NCBI GenBank assembly: GCA_024640885.1
Contig: JAHEEC010000015.1
Location: forward strand, 1 to 57,871
From: Bacteroidota bacterium
GTDB taxonomy: Bacteria > Bacteroidota > Bacteroidia > Bacteroidales > GCA-2748055
Length of the DNA: 57,871 nt
Direction: 5' to 3'
Notes under the pieces: model-generated
What the model saw: the letters and a program-made list of their open reading frames with translations, nothing else
Told to the model about the DNA's origin: nothing
The model's database searches: none
Part shown: in pieces, positions 7,562 to 17,097 of the stretch
Position numbering within the stretch: the stretch's first letter is position 1
Layout: each line of letters starts with the position of its first letter
Translations under genes and position numbers: made by a program

Positions 7562-8317
7562 ATGGGGAACACCTACACCAAGGCGTTTACGATCTCCTCC
7601 TACGACCTTAATCCAAAGGGGAGGGCCAGGCTTACCACCATCGCTCACTTTTTCCAGGAAATGGCCTATCACCATGCCAACCAGCTGGGTTTTGGTTATG
7701 CCGACATGCTGGAAAACCAGACCTTCTGGGTGTTATCCAGGATGAGGATCAGGATTCATCAGTATCCTGCATGGGATGAAAAGATCAATGTGGTAACCTG
7801 GCACAGGGGAATGGACCGTTTGTTCGGTTTACGGGATTTCAGGGTAACGGGCAGCGCAGGGGAGCTCATGGGAGTGGCCAGCAGTGCATGGCTTATCCTG
7901 GATAGCAGGTCCAGGCGGCCGGTCCGTCCCACGGAGAATGTGCTGCATGACAGCATGGGCACCGATGCCGTATTCGGAGAAAAACTCGACAAAATCAGGA
8001 TCCCCGGACCTGTGGAGGAGATGACCCTGCGCAGGGTGGTCTACTCAGACCTGGATATCATGGGTCATGTGAACAATGTGAAGTACATTGAATGGTGCAT
8101 CGATGCCTTGATGGAGGGACAGGCGATTCAGAAGGAATTCAGGGAATTTGAAATCAACTATATGCAGGAGGCAATGCCGGGTGATGAGATCAGGCTGAGC
8201 GGTTGCGCCGGAAGTGCCGAAGCACCTCATAATGGGTATCACTTCGTTGCCACCAGGGTCCGGGATCAACAGGAGATATTCAGGGCCCGCCTGGAATGGG
8301 ATCAGAAAGGTTCGTAA
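7562..8317 (+). CDS. Acyl-ACP thioesterase (FatA/FatB-type double hotdog)
   Basis: The protein has 251 residues. The family hydrolyses fatty acyl-ACP to free fatty acid. Two hotdog halves can be traced. The first has the TIAHFFQEMAYHHA helix and the WVLSRM strand (about 24-60). The second carries DIMGHVNNVKYIEW (about 163-176), with the conserved Asn/His pair of the active site, followed by INYMQEA. Cytoplasmic, with no signal peptide. It follows aroE by 12 bases, and its 3' end overlaps the convergent truA gene by 16 nt. A physiological link to aroE is not evident. Confidence 0.85.
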   Translation: MGNTYTKAFTISSYDLNPKGRARLTTIAHFFQEMAYHHANQLGFGYADMLENQTFWVLSRMRIRIHQYPAWDEKINVVTWHRGMDRLFGLRDFRVTGSAGELMGVASSAWLILDSRSRRPVRPTENVLHDSMGTDAVFGEKLDKIRIPGPVEEMTLRRVVYSDLDIMGHVNNVKYIEWCIDALMEGQAIQKEFREFEINYMQEAMPGDEIRLSGCAGSAEAPHNGYHFVATRVRDQQEIFRARLEWDQKGS

Positions 8318-9045
8318 CCGACATCCACAAGAAACAATCCCTGGGCCGGTGCCGACTGACCGGCAAGACTCCTGTCCCTCCCTTCCACAATTTTTTTAAA
8401 TCCGGCCAGGTCGAGCTTTCCGTGTCCCACTTCAAGCAGGGTTCCCACCAGGGACCGGACCATGTTCCTGAGGAAACGGTCCGCCCTGATCTCAAAAAGG
8501 TAACCATGCTCCACAGCATTCCACCTCGCATCCATGACACGGCAATTGTTGGTTTTCACGTCCGTATGCAATTTGCTGAAGCTGGTAAAATCGGTGGTAC
8601 ACATGATCACAGCACAGCACCTGTTGATCTCAACCGTGTCAAGAGGACCAAACACATAATGTGTGTAATTCCTGTCGAATAGGGGCTTGACCGAGGAAAT
8701 CCGGTACTCATAACTCCGGTAAGTGGCCGAAAACCTTGCATGGAGCTGGTCCGGGACCCGCTCTATCCTTTGTACCATCATATCCCGGGGCAGGAAGCGG
8801 TTCAGTTTGAAGACGAACCTGTCGGAGTTGGTTTCAGGATAGGAAGCGCTGTCAAAATGCGCCACGAAACGCGAGGCATGGACACCGGTATCCGTCCTTC
8901 CGGCCCCTGTGACGCTGATCTCCTCCTTCAGCAGGGTGGAGAGGGCATGCTCCATGACCTGCTGGACAGTATTGCCGTTGGGCTGGATCTGCCAACCGCT
9001 GTAACCCGTCCCATCATAGGCCATATGGATAAAATACCTGCTCAT
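8302..9045 (-). CDS. truA: tRNA pseudouridine(38-40) synthase TruA
   Basis: The protein has 247 residues, typical for TruA, which converts U38-U40 of the tRNA anticodon arm to pseudouridine. The catalytic Asp52 lies in GRTDTGVHA (49-57). The N-terminal YDGTGYSGWQ (10-19), the RSYEYRI strand and the C-terminal RFLRNMVRSLVG segment are family landmarks. It is transcribed leftward, away from moxR. A CAAAATTA at 9064-9071 reads TAATTTTG on the - strand, matching the TAnnTTTG -7 box about 20 bases before the ATG. Confidence 0.95.
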   Translation of the reverse strand: MSRYFIHMAYDGTGYSGWQIQPNGNTVQQVMEHALSTLLKEEISVTGAGRTDTGVHASRFVAHFDSASYPETNSDRFVFKLNRFLPRDMMVQRIERVPDQLHARFSATYRSYEYRISSVKPLFDRNYTHYVFGPLDTVEINRCCAVIMCTTDFTSFSKLHTDVKTNNCRVMDARWNAVEHGYLFEIRADRFLRNMVRSLVGTLLEVGHGKLDLAGFKKIVEGRDRSLAGQSAPAQGLFLVDVGYEPF

Positions 9046-9127
9046 TTTACCGCATCGTCAGCCCAAAATTACCTATTTCTTAACATTTTTTAACCCCTTT
9101 CCTCTTTCTTATGGTGATTGAGAGGGC

Positions 9128-9135
9128 TATTTTTG
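9128..9135 (+). promoter_or_regulatory. -7 box (TATTTTTG) before the moxR-bat operon
   Basis: TATTTTTG matches the Bacteroidota TAnnTTTG element, 58 bases before the moxR ATG. I see no TTTG at the expected -33 spacing, so this is a partial match only. Confidence 0.35.
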
Positions 9136-9193
9136 TGCACTCCATAGAGTAATGTGCATAATGAGATGATTTCTAACTAAAAAGAATCCATAT

Positions 9194-10189
9194 ATGAGTC
9201 AGGACGTAAACATCAAAGAGCTCAATGAAAGGATAAAAAAGGAGAGCGAATTCGTGGACCTGATCACCCTGGAGATCCAGAAGGTGATCGTGGGACAGAA
9301 AAACCTGGTTGAAAGGCTCCTGATCGGGATGCTCTCGGACGGGCATATTCTGCTTGAAGGGGTGCCCGGCCTTGCCAAGACACTGGCTATCACGACGCTG
9401 TCCCAAACCATCGATGCCACCTTCAGCAGGATCCAGTTCACCCCCGACCTGTTGCCTGCAGACCTGCTTGGAACCATGATCTACAGCCAGAAGAAGGAGG
9501 AGTTCATCGTAAAGAAGGGACCCATCTTTGCCAACCTGATCCTTGCAGATGAGATCAACCGATCACCGGCAAAGGTGCAGAGCGCGCTGCTGGAGGCCAT
9601 GCAGGAGAAACAGGTGACCATCGGACAGGAAACCTATTCCCTTGAACGCCCGTTCCTTGTCCTGGCCACCCAGAACCCCATTGAACAGGAGGGAACCTAT
9701 CCCTTGCCTGAAGCCCAGGTGGACCGGTTCATGATGAAGGTGGTGGTTACTTACCCCACCCGGGAAGAGGAGAAACTCATTGTGAGGGAGAACCTGGCCA
9801 AGGAGTTTCCACATGCCAACCGCATCCTGAAACCTGTAGATATCATGAATGCAAGGGAGGTGGTCAAGGAGGTCTATCTCGACGAGAAGATCGAGAACTA
9901 TATTCTTGACATTGTATTTGCCACCAGGAACCCCGAACAGGCCGGGTTGGCAAAATTTGTGCCTTTAATTCATTACGGAGGATCTCCCCGTGCAAGCATC
10001 AACCTGGCCAGGGCTGCCAAAGCCTTTGCCTTTATTAAAAGGAGGGGCTATGTGGTTCCCGAGGATGTAAGGGCCATCTGTTACGACGTGATGAGGCACC
10101 GGATCGGGTTGACCTATGAAGCTGAGGCTGAAAATATTACAACCGAGAATATTATCTCTGAAATCCTTAACAACGTGGAGGTTCCCTAG
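9194..10189 (+). CDS. MoxR-family AAA+ ATPase
   Basis: The protein has 331 residues. MoxR ATPases act as chaperone-like partners of von Willebrand A (VWA) proteins. Walker A is GVPGLAKT (56-63), Walker B is LILADE (115-120) followed by INRSPAKVQ, and ATQNPIEQEGTYPLPEAQ is the sensor-1 region. A C-terminal lid domain follows. It is the first gene of the operon moxR, small secreted protein, DUF58, BatD-like protein, batA-E, the standard Bacteroidota aerotolerance layout. The 148-bp gap from the divergent truA gene probably holds both promoters. Confidence 0.93.
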   Translation: MSQDVNIKELNERIKKESEFVDLITLEIQKVIVGQKNLVERLLIGMLSDGHILLEGVPGLAKTLAITTLSQTIDATFSRIQFTPDLLPADLLGTMIYSQKKEEFIVKKGPIFANLILADEINRSPAKVQSALLEAMQEKQVTIGQETYSLERPFLVLATQNPIEQEGTYPLPEAQVDRFMMKVVVTYPTREEEKLIVRENLAKEFPHANRILKPVDIMNAREVVKEVYLDEKIENYILDIVFATRNPEQAGLAKFVPLIHYGGSPRASINLARAAKAFAFIKRRGYVVPEDVRAICYDVMRHRIGLTYEAEAENITTENIISEILNNVEVP

Positions 10190-10225
10190 GAATTGAATCA
10201 TTGACAGGAAATTGACACCGGAATT

Positions 10226-10642
10226 ATGCGGATTAAATTGGTCCATACGGCTTTACTCCTCGCACTCTGTACCTGCTTGGAGGCACAGACCATGATCGGT
10301 TTGACAAAATCGGAAGTGAAAGAGATTGTGAAGAGTGAACACAAGGAGTTCAGAACGGACAACACGGTGGTGAGGCAGCATTTCAATTATTTGAAATACG
10401 TCAATGGAATGGGTACAAGGACCTGGATCCTCTATTTTACGGATGAGGATATTTGCAAAACATCTAAACTGGTTTGCGATTATTCGGAATTTGATGAGGT
10501 GGTGGAGGATCTTGGCTCATCCTGCATAAAAACAGGGGATTCACTCTGGGAAAGGGAACAGGGCAAGGAAACCTACCAGCTTGAACTCACAAGACAGGAG
10601 TGGTATTTTACGGTACGCGAAACCAGGAAAGAGAAAGGGTAA
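10226..10642 (+). CDS. Unidentified small secreted protein inside the bat operon
   Basis: The protein has 138 residues and starts with a basic N-terminus and a hydrophobic stretch (MRIKLVHTALLLALCTCLEAQ), so it is predicted to be exported; residues 16-18 (CTC) could alternatively hold a lipobox-like Cys. The mature part is hydrophilic with one Cys pair and a WILYFTDEDICK segment. I do not recognise a family. It sits between moxR and the DUF58 gene, which are normally adjacent, with 36 bases before it and 22 bases to the DUF58 start used here. Its 3' end overlaps a longer reading of the DUF58 ORF. Confidence 0.65.
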   Translation: MRIKLVHTALLLALCTCLEAQTMIGLTKSEVKEIVKSEHKEFRTDNTVVRQHFNYLKYVNGMGTRTWILYFTDEDICKTSKLVCDYSEFDEVVEDLGSSCIKTGDSLWEREQGKETYQLELTRQEWYFTVRETRKEKG

Positions 10643-10664
10643 ATTGATTGTTGAAGGGGCAATT

Positions 10665-11528
10665 GTGGAAACCAAAGAACTCTTAAAGAAAGTTAGAAAG
10701 ATCGAGATCAAGACCCGGGGTCTGACGCGTCAGATATTTGCCGGTGAGTATCACAGTGCTTTCAAGGGAAGGGGGATGACTTTCTCAGAGGTGAGGGAGT
10801 ACCAGTATGGAGATGACATCAGGAGCATCGACTGGAATGTGACCGCCCGTTTCAACCATCCCTATATTAAGGTATTCGAGGAGGAGCGCGAACTGACAGT
10901 GATGCTGCTCATTGACCTGAGTGCATCAGGCGACTTCGGGACACAGGTGCACTTAAAGCGCAACCTGATTACAGAGATTGCTGCGGTGCTCTCTTTTTCA
11001 GCCATTGAAAATAATGACAAGATCGGGGTGATCATGTTCAGTGACCGAATTGAGAAATTCATCCCCCCTCAGAAGGGCCGTAAGCATATCCTTCGAATTA
11101 TCAGGGAGTTACTTGAATATCAACCCCAAAGCACGGGGACAGATATTTCTGAAAGCCTCAGGTTCCTCACCAACGCTATTAAAAAAAGATGTACAGCGTT
11201 CCTGATCTCCGATTTCAGGGACAAGGGATATTCGAAATCATTGCAGGTGGCCAATAACAAGCACGATGTGGTGGCGTTGCACATTTATGACCGCCGGGAG
11301 GAATCCATGCCCGCCGTCGGAATGGTCAGGGTGCTTGATGCAGAATCAGGCAGGGAGAGATGGATCGACACCTCCAGGAGCAGGGTTCGGGAAAGCTACG
11401 CCATGAAATGGGAAAGCCACGTAGAGATGATGAAAGAGATTCTCACCAGGGCGGGAGTGGACAGCGTCTCCATCCGCACGGGGGAAGATTACGTGAGACC
11501 CCTGATGGGATTGTTTAAGAAAAGATAG
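10665..11528 (+). CDS. DUF58 domain protein (VWA-like, MoxR partner)
   Basis: The protein has 287 residues from the GTG at 10665. Upstream codons (back to 10581) overlap the preceding gene and lack family similarity; a TTG at 10644 is an alternative. The DUF58 signature FSEVREYQYGDDIRSIDWN lies near residues 36-54, and a VWA-like core follows with DLSASG as a MIDAS-type loop. Most DUF58 proteins work with a MoxR ATPase encoded just upstream, as here. Cytoplasmic, with no membrane helix. It is separated by one base from the next gene. Confidence 0.88.
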   Translation: METKELLKKVRKIEIKTRGLTRQIFAGEYHSAFKGRGMTFSEVREYQYGDDIRSIDWNVTARFNHPYIKVFEEERELTVMLLIDLSASGDFGTQVHLKRNLITEIAAVLSFSAIENNDKIGVIMFSDRIEKFIPPQKGRKHILRIIRELLEYQPQSTGTDISESLRFLTNAIKKRCTAFLISDFRDKGYSKSLQVANNKHDVVALHIYDRREESMPAVGMVRVLDAESGRERWIDTSRSRVRESYAMKWESHVEMMKEILTRAGVDSVSIRTGEDYVRPLMGLFKKR

Positions 11529-11529
11529 C

Positions 11530-12510
11530 ATGAGGGACCTGCACAGACTGATCATATTATCTTTTCTATGGATCCTGGCGCCTGGATTAAATGCCCAGCT
11601 GATCACCGTGAAATCAAACGTCAGCAGGGACTCCATGATGATCGGTGACCAGGTGGTATATTCTCTTCACGTGGAGGCCGGTGAAAATGTGGATTTTAAG
11701 CTTCCAGTGCTGCAGGACACCCTGGGCAGGAATCTTGAAGTGCTCTTTCCCATCGCCTCAGATACAATCCTTGCCAACGGCAGAAAAGTGGTGGATCAGA
11801 GCTATATGATCACCGGGTTTGAACCGGGGATGCAAATGATCCCCGCACAAAGGGTGGTCTATTCCCTGGGTGAGATTCTTGATACGGCCCTGAGTATGCC
11901 GCTTCTGATCGGTGTTTATGAACCTGCCGTGGATACCGCCCAGCAGATCAAACCCATTAAACCCCCGATCAATACCCCGTTGACCCTGAAAGAGATCCTG
12001 CCCTGGATCGCTTTGGGTGCAGGGATATGGATGGCAGGCACACTGATCTTTGCCCTGCTCTGGATCTACAGGCAGCGCAAAAAGAATCCTGAAGCATTCT
12101 TGCTCAAGCCCCAGGAACCGGCCCATGTGGTCGCCTTCCGGGAACTTGATAAGCTGAAGGAGGAGAAGGAATGGGAAAAGGGAAGGGTCAAGCAATACTA
12201 TACCAGGCTTACGGAGATAACCAGGCATTATATTGAAAGACAATACGGGATACCCGCCATGGAAAGAACCACAGAGGAGATCCTCAAAGCTTTCCGCAAA
12301 TCAAATACCGATGACAGCCTGCTGGATGAGATGCTGAAAGATCTGCTGGAGCTTGCCGATCTTGTAAAATTTGCCAAAGAGGATCCGATGCCTGTGGACA
12401 ACCAGACCAACCTGAACAATGCCTATCTCTTTGTTCAGAAGACCTTTCCGTTGTTCTTTAAGGCCGAACCTGATATAAATTTGGAGGGAACCGGGAATGA
12501 GTCACATTGA
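11530..12510 (+). CDS. Membrane-anchored protein of the bat operon (BatD-like, unnamed)
   Basis: The protein has 326 residues: a signal peptide (about 1-22), a beta-rich periplasmic part starting ITVKSNVSRDSMMIGDQV that resembles the immunoglobulin-like repeats of BatD, one transmembrane helix (about 157-181), and a Lys/Glu-rich cytoplasmic tail with YYTRLTEITRHYIERQYG, also similar to the tail of BatD-family proteins. It is regularly found between DUF58 and BatA in Bacteroidota. The exact role is unknown; it probably belongs to the envelope complex made with the VWA proteins. Its last 14 bases overlap batA. Confidence 0.75.
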   Translation: MRDLHRLIILSFLWILAPGLNAQLITVKSNVSRDSMMIGDQVVYSLHVEAGENVDFKLPVLQDTLGRNLEVLFPIASDTILANGRKVVDQSYMITGFEPGMQMIPAQRVVYSLGEILDTALSMPLLIGVYEPAVDTAQQIKPIKPPINTPLTLKEILPWIALGAGIWMAGTLIFALLWIYRQRKKNPEAFLLKPQEPAHVVAFRELDKLKEEKEWEKGRVKQYYTRLTEITRHYIERQYGIPAMERTTEEILKAFRKSNTDDSLLDEMLKDLLELADLVKFAKEDPMPVDNQTNLNNAYLFVQKTFPLFFKAEPDINLEGTGNESH

Positions 12511-13492
12511 ATTCGCATATCCGGCCTTCTTTTACGCCCTGATCCTGTTGCCGCTCATGGCAGCCTGGTACATCTGGAAAGGAAAGCAAAGCACAGCTTC
12601 GATGAAGCTTTCCGGATTTGAGAACATTGACGAAAACATTCGCTCCCCCAGGATATGGACCAGGCACCTGTTGTTCATCCTCCGCCTGCTCGTGGTGGCG
12701 CTTATTGTGGTGGTTCTGGCCCGGCCCCAGTCATCAAACCGCTGGGAGCAGGTAACTACCGAGGGAATCGATATTGTCATGTGCATGGATGTATCGGGAA
12801 GTATGCGGGCAATGGATTTCAAGCCAAACCGGCTGGAGGCTTCAAAGAATGTGGGCATAGAATTTGTCAATGCCCGCCAGGACGATCGCTTCGGACTGGT
12901 CGTATTTGCCGGGGAGAGCTTCACGCAGTGTCCCATGACCACGGACAGGGCGGTGGTCATCAATTTTCTGAAGGAGATCGAGTTTGGTGTCATCGAAGAT
13001 GGAACGGCCATCGGGATGGGACTCGCAACCGCAGTAAATCGGGTCAAGGAAAGCAAAGCGAAAAGCAAGGTGATCATTCTGCTCACAGACGGGGTGAACA
13101 ACAGGGGTGATATAGGGCCTGTGACGGCTGCTGAGATTGCTGCAAGCTACGGGATCAGGGTCTACACCATCGGTGTGGGCACCCAGGGAAATGCACCCAT
13201 TCCGGTGCAGGATATGTTTGGGAGGATGGTTACCCGGAACATGCCCGTAGAGATTGATGAGGATGTGTTAAAGAAGATCGCAGACACCGCCGACGGGCAA
13301 TATTTCAGAGCCACTAACAACAACACCCTCAGGGAGATCTATCAACAGATCGACCAGCTGGAAAAAACCAGGTTGGATATAAAACAGTTCAGCAAGAAAA
13401 AGGAGGAGTATTTTCCCTTTCTGCTGGCTGCAATGCTGCTCCTGTTGCTGGAATCACTGCTAAGATATACCGTATTCAGAACCATACCCTAG
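12497..13492 (+). CDS. batA: BatA, VWA-domain membrane protein
   Basis: The protein has 331 residues. Two N-terminal helices (about 8-27 and 57-75) and one C-terminal helix (about 308-323) flank a VWA domain. All three MIDAS parts are present: DVSGS (98-102), Thr in EDGTAIG, and Asp in LTDGVNN. Bat proteins were first described in Bacteroides fragilis as aiding survival under oxygen; the mechanism is unclear. The ATG overlaps the previous gene by 14 nt, and batB starts four bases after its stop, so the genes are tightly coupled. Confidence 0.93.
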   Translation: MSHIEFAYPAFFYALILLPLMAAWYIWKGKQSTASMKLSGFENIDENIRSPRIWTRHLLFILRLLVVALIVVVLARPQSSNRWEQVTTEGIDIVMCMDVSGSMRAMDFKPNRLEASKNVGIEFVNARQDDRFGLVVFAGESFTQCPMTTDRAVVINFLKEIEFGVIEDGTAIGMGLATAVNRVKESKAKSKVIILLTDGVNNRGDIGPVTAAEIAASYGIRVYTIGVGTQGNAPIPVQDMFGRMVTRNMPVEIDEDVLKKIADTADGQYFRATNNNTLREIYQQIDQLEKTRLDIKQFSKKKEEYFPFLLAAMLLLLLESLLRYTVFRTIP

Positions 13493-13495
13493 GGA

Positions 13496-14536
13496 ATGAT
13501 ACAATTTACACATAAAGAGGTACTCTGGTTCCTGCTGGCAGCAGGTTTGATGCTGGTTGGTTACTTATTCTACCTGCGGTATCGCCGGCGCTCACTGGCG
13601 AAACTTGGAGACAGCTGGCTCATGGATGCGCTTATGCCGGATGCTTCCAGTAATGCACATCACTGGAAATTTCTCCTGATGTTCCTGGGTACGCTGCTTC
13701 TGATCATCGCTGCCTCAGGGCCCAGGGTGGGATCAAGGCTCGAGGAAATTGAACAGAAGGGACGGGAGATCATCATTGCTCTGGATGTATCCAACAGCAT
13801 GCTGGCCGAAGATATTGAACCCTCCAGGCTGGAGCGTTCCAAACAGATGATCAACAGGATGGTGGACAGGATGTCCAACGATAAGATCGGCTTGATCGTA
13901 TTTGCAGGCGATGCCTATACCCAGATTCCGATCACCGACGATTATCCCAGTGTAAAAATGTTTCTTTCCGGCGCCGGACCTGACATGGTTTCCAAACAGG
14001 GGACCGCCATAGGTTCAGCCATTAAACTGGCCGTCAGGTCATTTTCCACGGTTGATGCGGAGGTCCCTGCAGGCAGGTCTCTTCCCAGCCAGGCCATTGT
14101 CGTGATCACCGACGGGGAGAACCATGAGGATGACGCAGTTGGGGAAGCCACTAAGGCAGCCGAAAAGGGGATCAGGGTTTATACAGTCGGGCTGGGGAAT
14201 CCCAACGGAGTACCCGTTCCTGTCAGTCCGGGCAGCAGCGCCACAAGGCGGGATCGGGATGGACAGGTGGTGGTCAGCAAACTCAATGAAAAATTGCTTG
14301 TGGAGGTAGCCCGGGCAGGAAATGGGGCATATATCGAAGGAGACCGGATCAACAGCCTGATCGATGAACTGGAACATTTGCAGCGGACCGAGCTTACATC
14401 CCGTATTTTTGCTGAATTTGCCGAAAGGTTTCAGTATTTTGCAGGATTCGCGCTGCTCTTTCTGGTTATTGAATTTTTTATCCGGTCAAAGAAGAATCCC
14501 CTTCTAAAACGATTTAACCTGTTTAAAACCCAATAA
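13496..14536 (+). CDS. batB: BatB, VWA-domain membrane protein
   Basis: The protein has 346 residues with the same architecture as BatA. There are N-terminal helices at about 8-26 and 58-74 and a C-terminal helix at about 315-331. The VWA domain has an intact MIDAS: DVSNS (97-101), Thr in KQGTAIG and Asp in ITDGENHED. An insertion rich in Pro/Ser/Arg before the last third (VSPGSSATRRDRD) is typical for BatB. The stop overlaps the batC start by one base (TAATG), indicating coupled translation. Confidence 0.93.
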   Translation: MIQFTHKEVLWFLLAAGLMLVGYLFYLRYRRRSLAKLGDSWLMDALMPDASSNAHHWKFLLMFLGTLLLIIAASGPRVGSRLEEIEQKGREIIIALDVSNSMLAEDIEPSRLERSKQMINRMVDRMSNDKIGLIVFAGDAYTQIPITDDYPSVKMFLSGAGPDMVSKQGTAIGSAIKLAVRSFSTVDAEVPAGRSLPSQAIVVITDGENHEDDAVGEATKAAEKGIRVYTVGLGNPNGVPVPVSPGSSATRRDRDGQVVVSKLNEKLLVEVARAGNGAYIEGDRINSLIDELEHLQRTELTSRIFAEFAERFQYFAGFALLFLVIEFFIRSKKNPLLKRFNLFKTQ

Positions 14537-15249
14537 TGAAACGACTTGGTGTCATATGCGTATTTGTCCTGGTTTCTTTCGGGATGCTGGCCCAGAATGA
14601 GAGGAAGATCATTCGACAGGGGGTGAAAGACTACCAGGAAGGGAACTTCAGCGAGGCAGAGGTTCAATTCAGAAAAGCCACAGACATCAACCATGAATCC
14701 TTCGAGGCGGATTTCAACACCGGTGCGGCCATGTATGAACAAAAAAAATATGAGGAGACCATCAGGCAGTTTCAAAACCTGGCCGATAATAGCGCCGACC
14801 CGGAGAACCTGGCACATGTCTGGCACAACATCGGGAACAGCCTTTTGGAATCCCAGAAGTATGAGCAAAGCATTGAAGCGTATAAGAACAGCCTCCGGTT
14901 GAACCCGGAGGATGCGGATACGAAATACAACCTGGCGTATGCAAGGAAAAAACTGATGGAACAGCAGCAACAAAATAAAGATCAACAGAAGGATCAGCAG
15001 CAGGATCAAAAACAGGACCAGCAGCAGGATCAAAAACAGGACGAGCAGCAACAGGATCAAAAACAGGACCAGCAGCAGCAGGAGCAGGAAATGGATCAGC
15101 AGCAAGCCCGGCCAAAACCCCTGGAGATTTCAAAGGAGGATGCGGAACGCATGCTCAATGCAATACAACAGCAGGAGAAGGATGTAAAGGAGAAGGTGGA
15201 TCAGCAAAAAGCCGCTGTTGCAAAGGTAAAAACTGAAAAGGATTGGTAA
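14536..15249 (+). CDS. batC: BatC, secreted TPR protein with Gln/Asp-rich tract
   Basis: The protein has 237 residues. A signal peptide (MKRLGVICVFVLVSFGMLAQ) is followed by three or so TPR units (about 22-140) and then a low-complexity tract of Gln, Asp and Lys (about 145-190), encoded by imperfect tandem repeats of CAGCAGGATCAAAAA type at 14961-15100. The C-terminal KEDAERMLNAIQQQEKDV segment is the conserved BatC tail. Periplasmic location and a scaffold role in the Bat complex are inferred from the family. There are nine bases to batD. Confidence 0.9.
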   Translation: MKRLGVICVFVLVSFGMLAQNERKIIRQGVKDYQEGNFSEAEVQFRKATDINHESFEADFNTGAAMYEQKKYEETIRQFQNLADNSADPENLAHVWHNIGNSLLESQKYEQSIEAYKNSLRLNPEDADTKYNLAYARKKLMEQQQQNKDQQKDQQQDQKQDQQQDQKQDEQQQDQKQDQQQQEQEMDQQQARPKPLEISKEDAERMLNAIQQQEKDVKEKVDQQKAAVAKVKTEKDW

Positions 15250-15258
15250 TTTCATGGC

Positions 15259-17097
15259 ATGATAAATAAGTCACAGGCATTGGTGCTTTCCTTATTTCTG
15301 TTCGGCATAGGGTTGAACGGACAGGATAGGGAGTTTACGGCTGCAGCGCCCTCTGTGGTGAATGTGGGTGAACAATTCCAGTATGTGATCGAGGGATCTG
15401 AGAGGGGGGATGTACTCCTTCCCAACATGGGGGAATTTCAGCTGCTGGCCGGACCCTTCTCCTCCTACTCTTCACATTCCCAGTGGGTCAACGGTAAAAT
15501 GACCATGAATACAGTGGTTACCTACACCCATGTGTTCAGGGCAGCAAAAGCAGGGTCCTATACCATCCCACCTGCCACGGTCAGAGTTGGCCGAAAGGAG
15601 TATAAGACCAACGCTGTTGAAATCGTGGTGAATGGGAATGGATCACAACCATCGCCCTCGGGAACCGGCCAGCCAGAGGGTGGCGATGGGGCAAACGCAC
15701 TGGATGAGGCTGGTGATAACCAGGTATTTCTAAGGGTAATCCCCTCAAAAAGTGATGTCTATGTAGGAGAGCAACTGGTTTCGGGTTTACAGGTATATAC
15801 CCGGGTCAATACAAGGCCAGCCTCTGCTGGCAAAGATATTCCATATGAAGGGTTTTATAAAAAGTCCCTGGACCCGGATGCCACTGCCCAGCAGCAGGAG
15901 GTGGACGGACAGCAATATATTACCCAGGTGATTCAACGGCATATCCTGATCCCCCAGAAGTCAGGCAATGTGGTCATTGCGCCCTATGAATCGGAGTGGA
16001 TCATCCAGCAGCGGGTGCAGCGCAGGAATAATAACAGCATTTTCGATGACTTCTTTGATGATCCATTCTTCAGCAATATGCAGGATGTGCCCGTAAAACT
16101 GGCCACCAAACCGGTCACCATCAGGGTCAAACCACTTCCACCTGGCGCTCCCGGTGGATTTACCGGTGCAGTTGGCGATTTTTCAATGGATGCCTCCATC
16201 TCTGACAACGAGATTGCGGTGAATGAGGCATTAAGCCTGAAGATCACCATCCGGGGTGCCGGAAACATTCCATTGCTCGGGCAGCCCGAGGTCAGCCTCC
16301 CTCCCGATCATGACCTGTATGATGTGAATAAATCATTGAATATCAGCACATCAGGCAACAGGATCACTGGCTCGGTCACCTTTGAATATCCCATTGTAGC
16401 AAGACATGCGGGTCGATTCAGGATCGCACCGGTTCAATTTTCCTGGTTTGATCCGGCGGGTGGAAAATACCACTCCATTACCACGCAGGAGTTCAATTTT
16501 ACGGTATTGAAAGGGGAGGCCGGGGATGAATCGGGCGGGGTTTATGTTCCGGGAATCATGCAGGAGAGTGTAGCAAATATCGGTACCGACATCAGGGATA
16601 TTTCCAGGGAGCCCCAGGTGTTCACTCCCCTGGCCAGTTCCCTGATGGCAAACAGCTGGTACCGGAGGATTTATGGAGTGGCTGTGCTGTTAGCCATTGC
16701 CGTGGGAGTCCTGATTCGGATCGTGGCCAGGAGGAATGCTGATCTCACGCTCGTCAGGAACAGGCAGGCAAACCGTTCGGCCCGCGACCGCCTGAAAAAA
16801 GCGGATCGCTTCCGGAAGGCCGGCAACCAGGAGAGATTCTACGAGGAGGTGGGCAAGGCCATCTGGGGCTACCTCTCCGATAAACTGAATATCGAAACAT
16901 CGGATCTCTCCCGGGAAGTGATCCTGAAGCAAATGCAAAACCTGGGGGTTTCAGATGAGGTGCGTTCAGAATTCCTCAGGATCCTGGATGAAAGTGAGTT
17001 TTCAAGATTTGCCCCATCTTCGGACAAGCGCAATTTGGACCAGCTGTTCGACGATGCAGTGGCTATCATCAGAAACCTGGAAAGCAGCTTGAAATGA
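15259..17097 (+). CDS. batD: BatD, oxygen-tolerance family membrane protein
   Basis: The protein has 612 residues. It has a signal peptide (about 1-21) and several beta-sandwich repeats in the periplasm, with the family features VNVGEQFQYVIEG, VFLRVIPSKSDVYVGEQL and an Asp/Phe-rich FDDFFDDPFF loop (about 257-271). One transmembrane helix (about 470-490) and a cytoplasmic helical tail with FYEEVGKAIWGYLSDKL follow. It is the largest member of the operon. Its stop overlaps the batE start (ATGA), so the two are coupled. Confidence 0.92.
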   Translation: MINKSQALVLSLFLFGIGLNGQDREFTAAAPSVVNVGEQFQYVIEGSERGDVLLPNMGEFQLLAGPFSSYSSHSQWVNGKMTMNTVVTYTHVFRAAKAGSYTIPPATVRVGRKEYKTNAVEIVVNGNGSQPSPSGTGQPEGGDGANALDEAGDNQVFLRVIPSKSDVYVGEQLVSGLQVYTRVNTRPASAGKDIPYEGFYKKSLDPDATAQQQEVDGQQYITQVIQRHILIPQKSGNVVIAPYESEWIIQQRVQRRNNNSIFDDFFDDPFFSNMQDVPVKLATKPVTIRVKPLPPGAPGGFTGAVGDFSMDASISDNEIAVNEALSLKITIRGAGNIPLLGQPEVSLPPDHDLYDVNKSLNISTSGNRITGSVTFEYPIVARHAGRFRIAPVQFSWFDPAGGKYHSITTQEFNFTVLKGEAGDESGGVYVPGIMQESVANIGTDIRDISREPQVFTPLASSLMANSWYRRIYGVAVLLAIAVGVLIRIVARRNADLTLVRNRQANRSARDRLKKADRFRKAGNQERFYEEVGKAIWGYLSDKLNIETSDLSREVILKQMQNLGVSDEVRSEFLRILDESEFSRFAPSSDKRNLDQLFDDAVAIIRNLESSLK

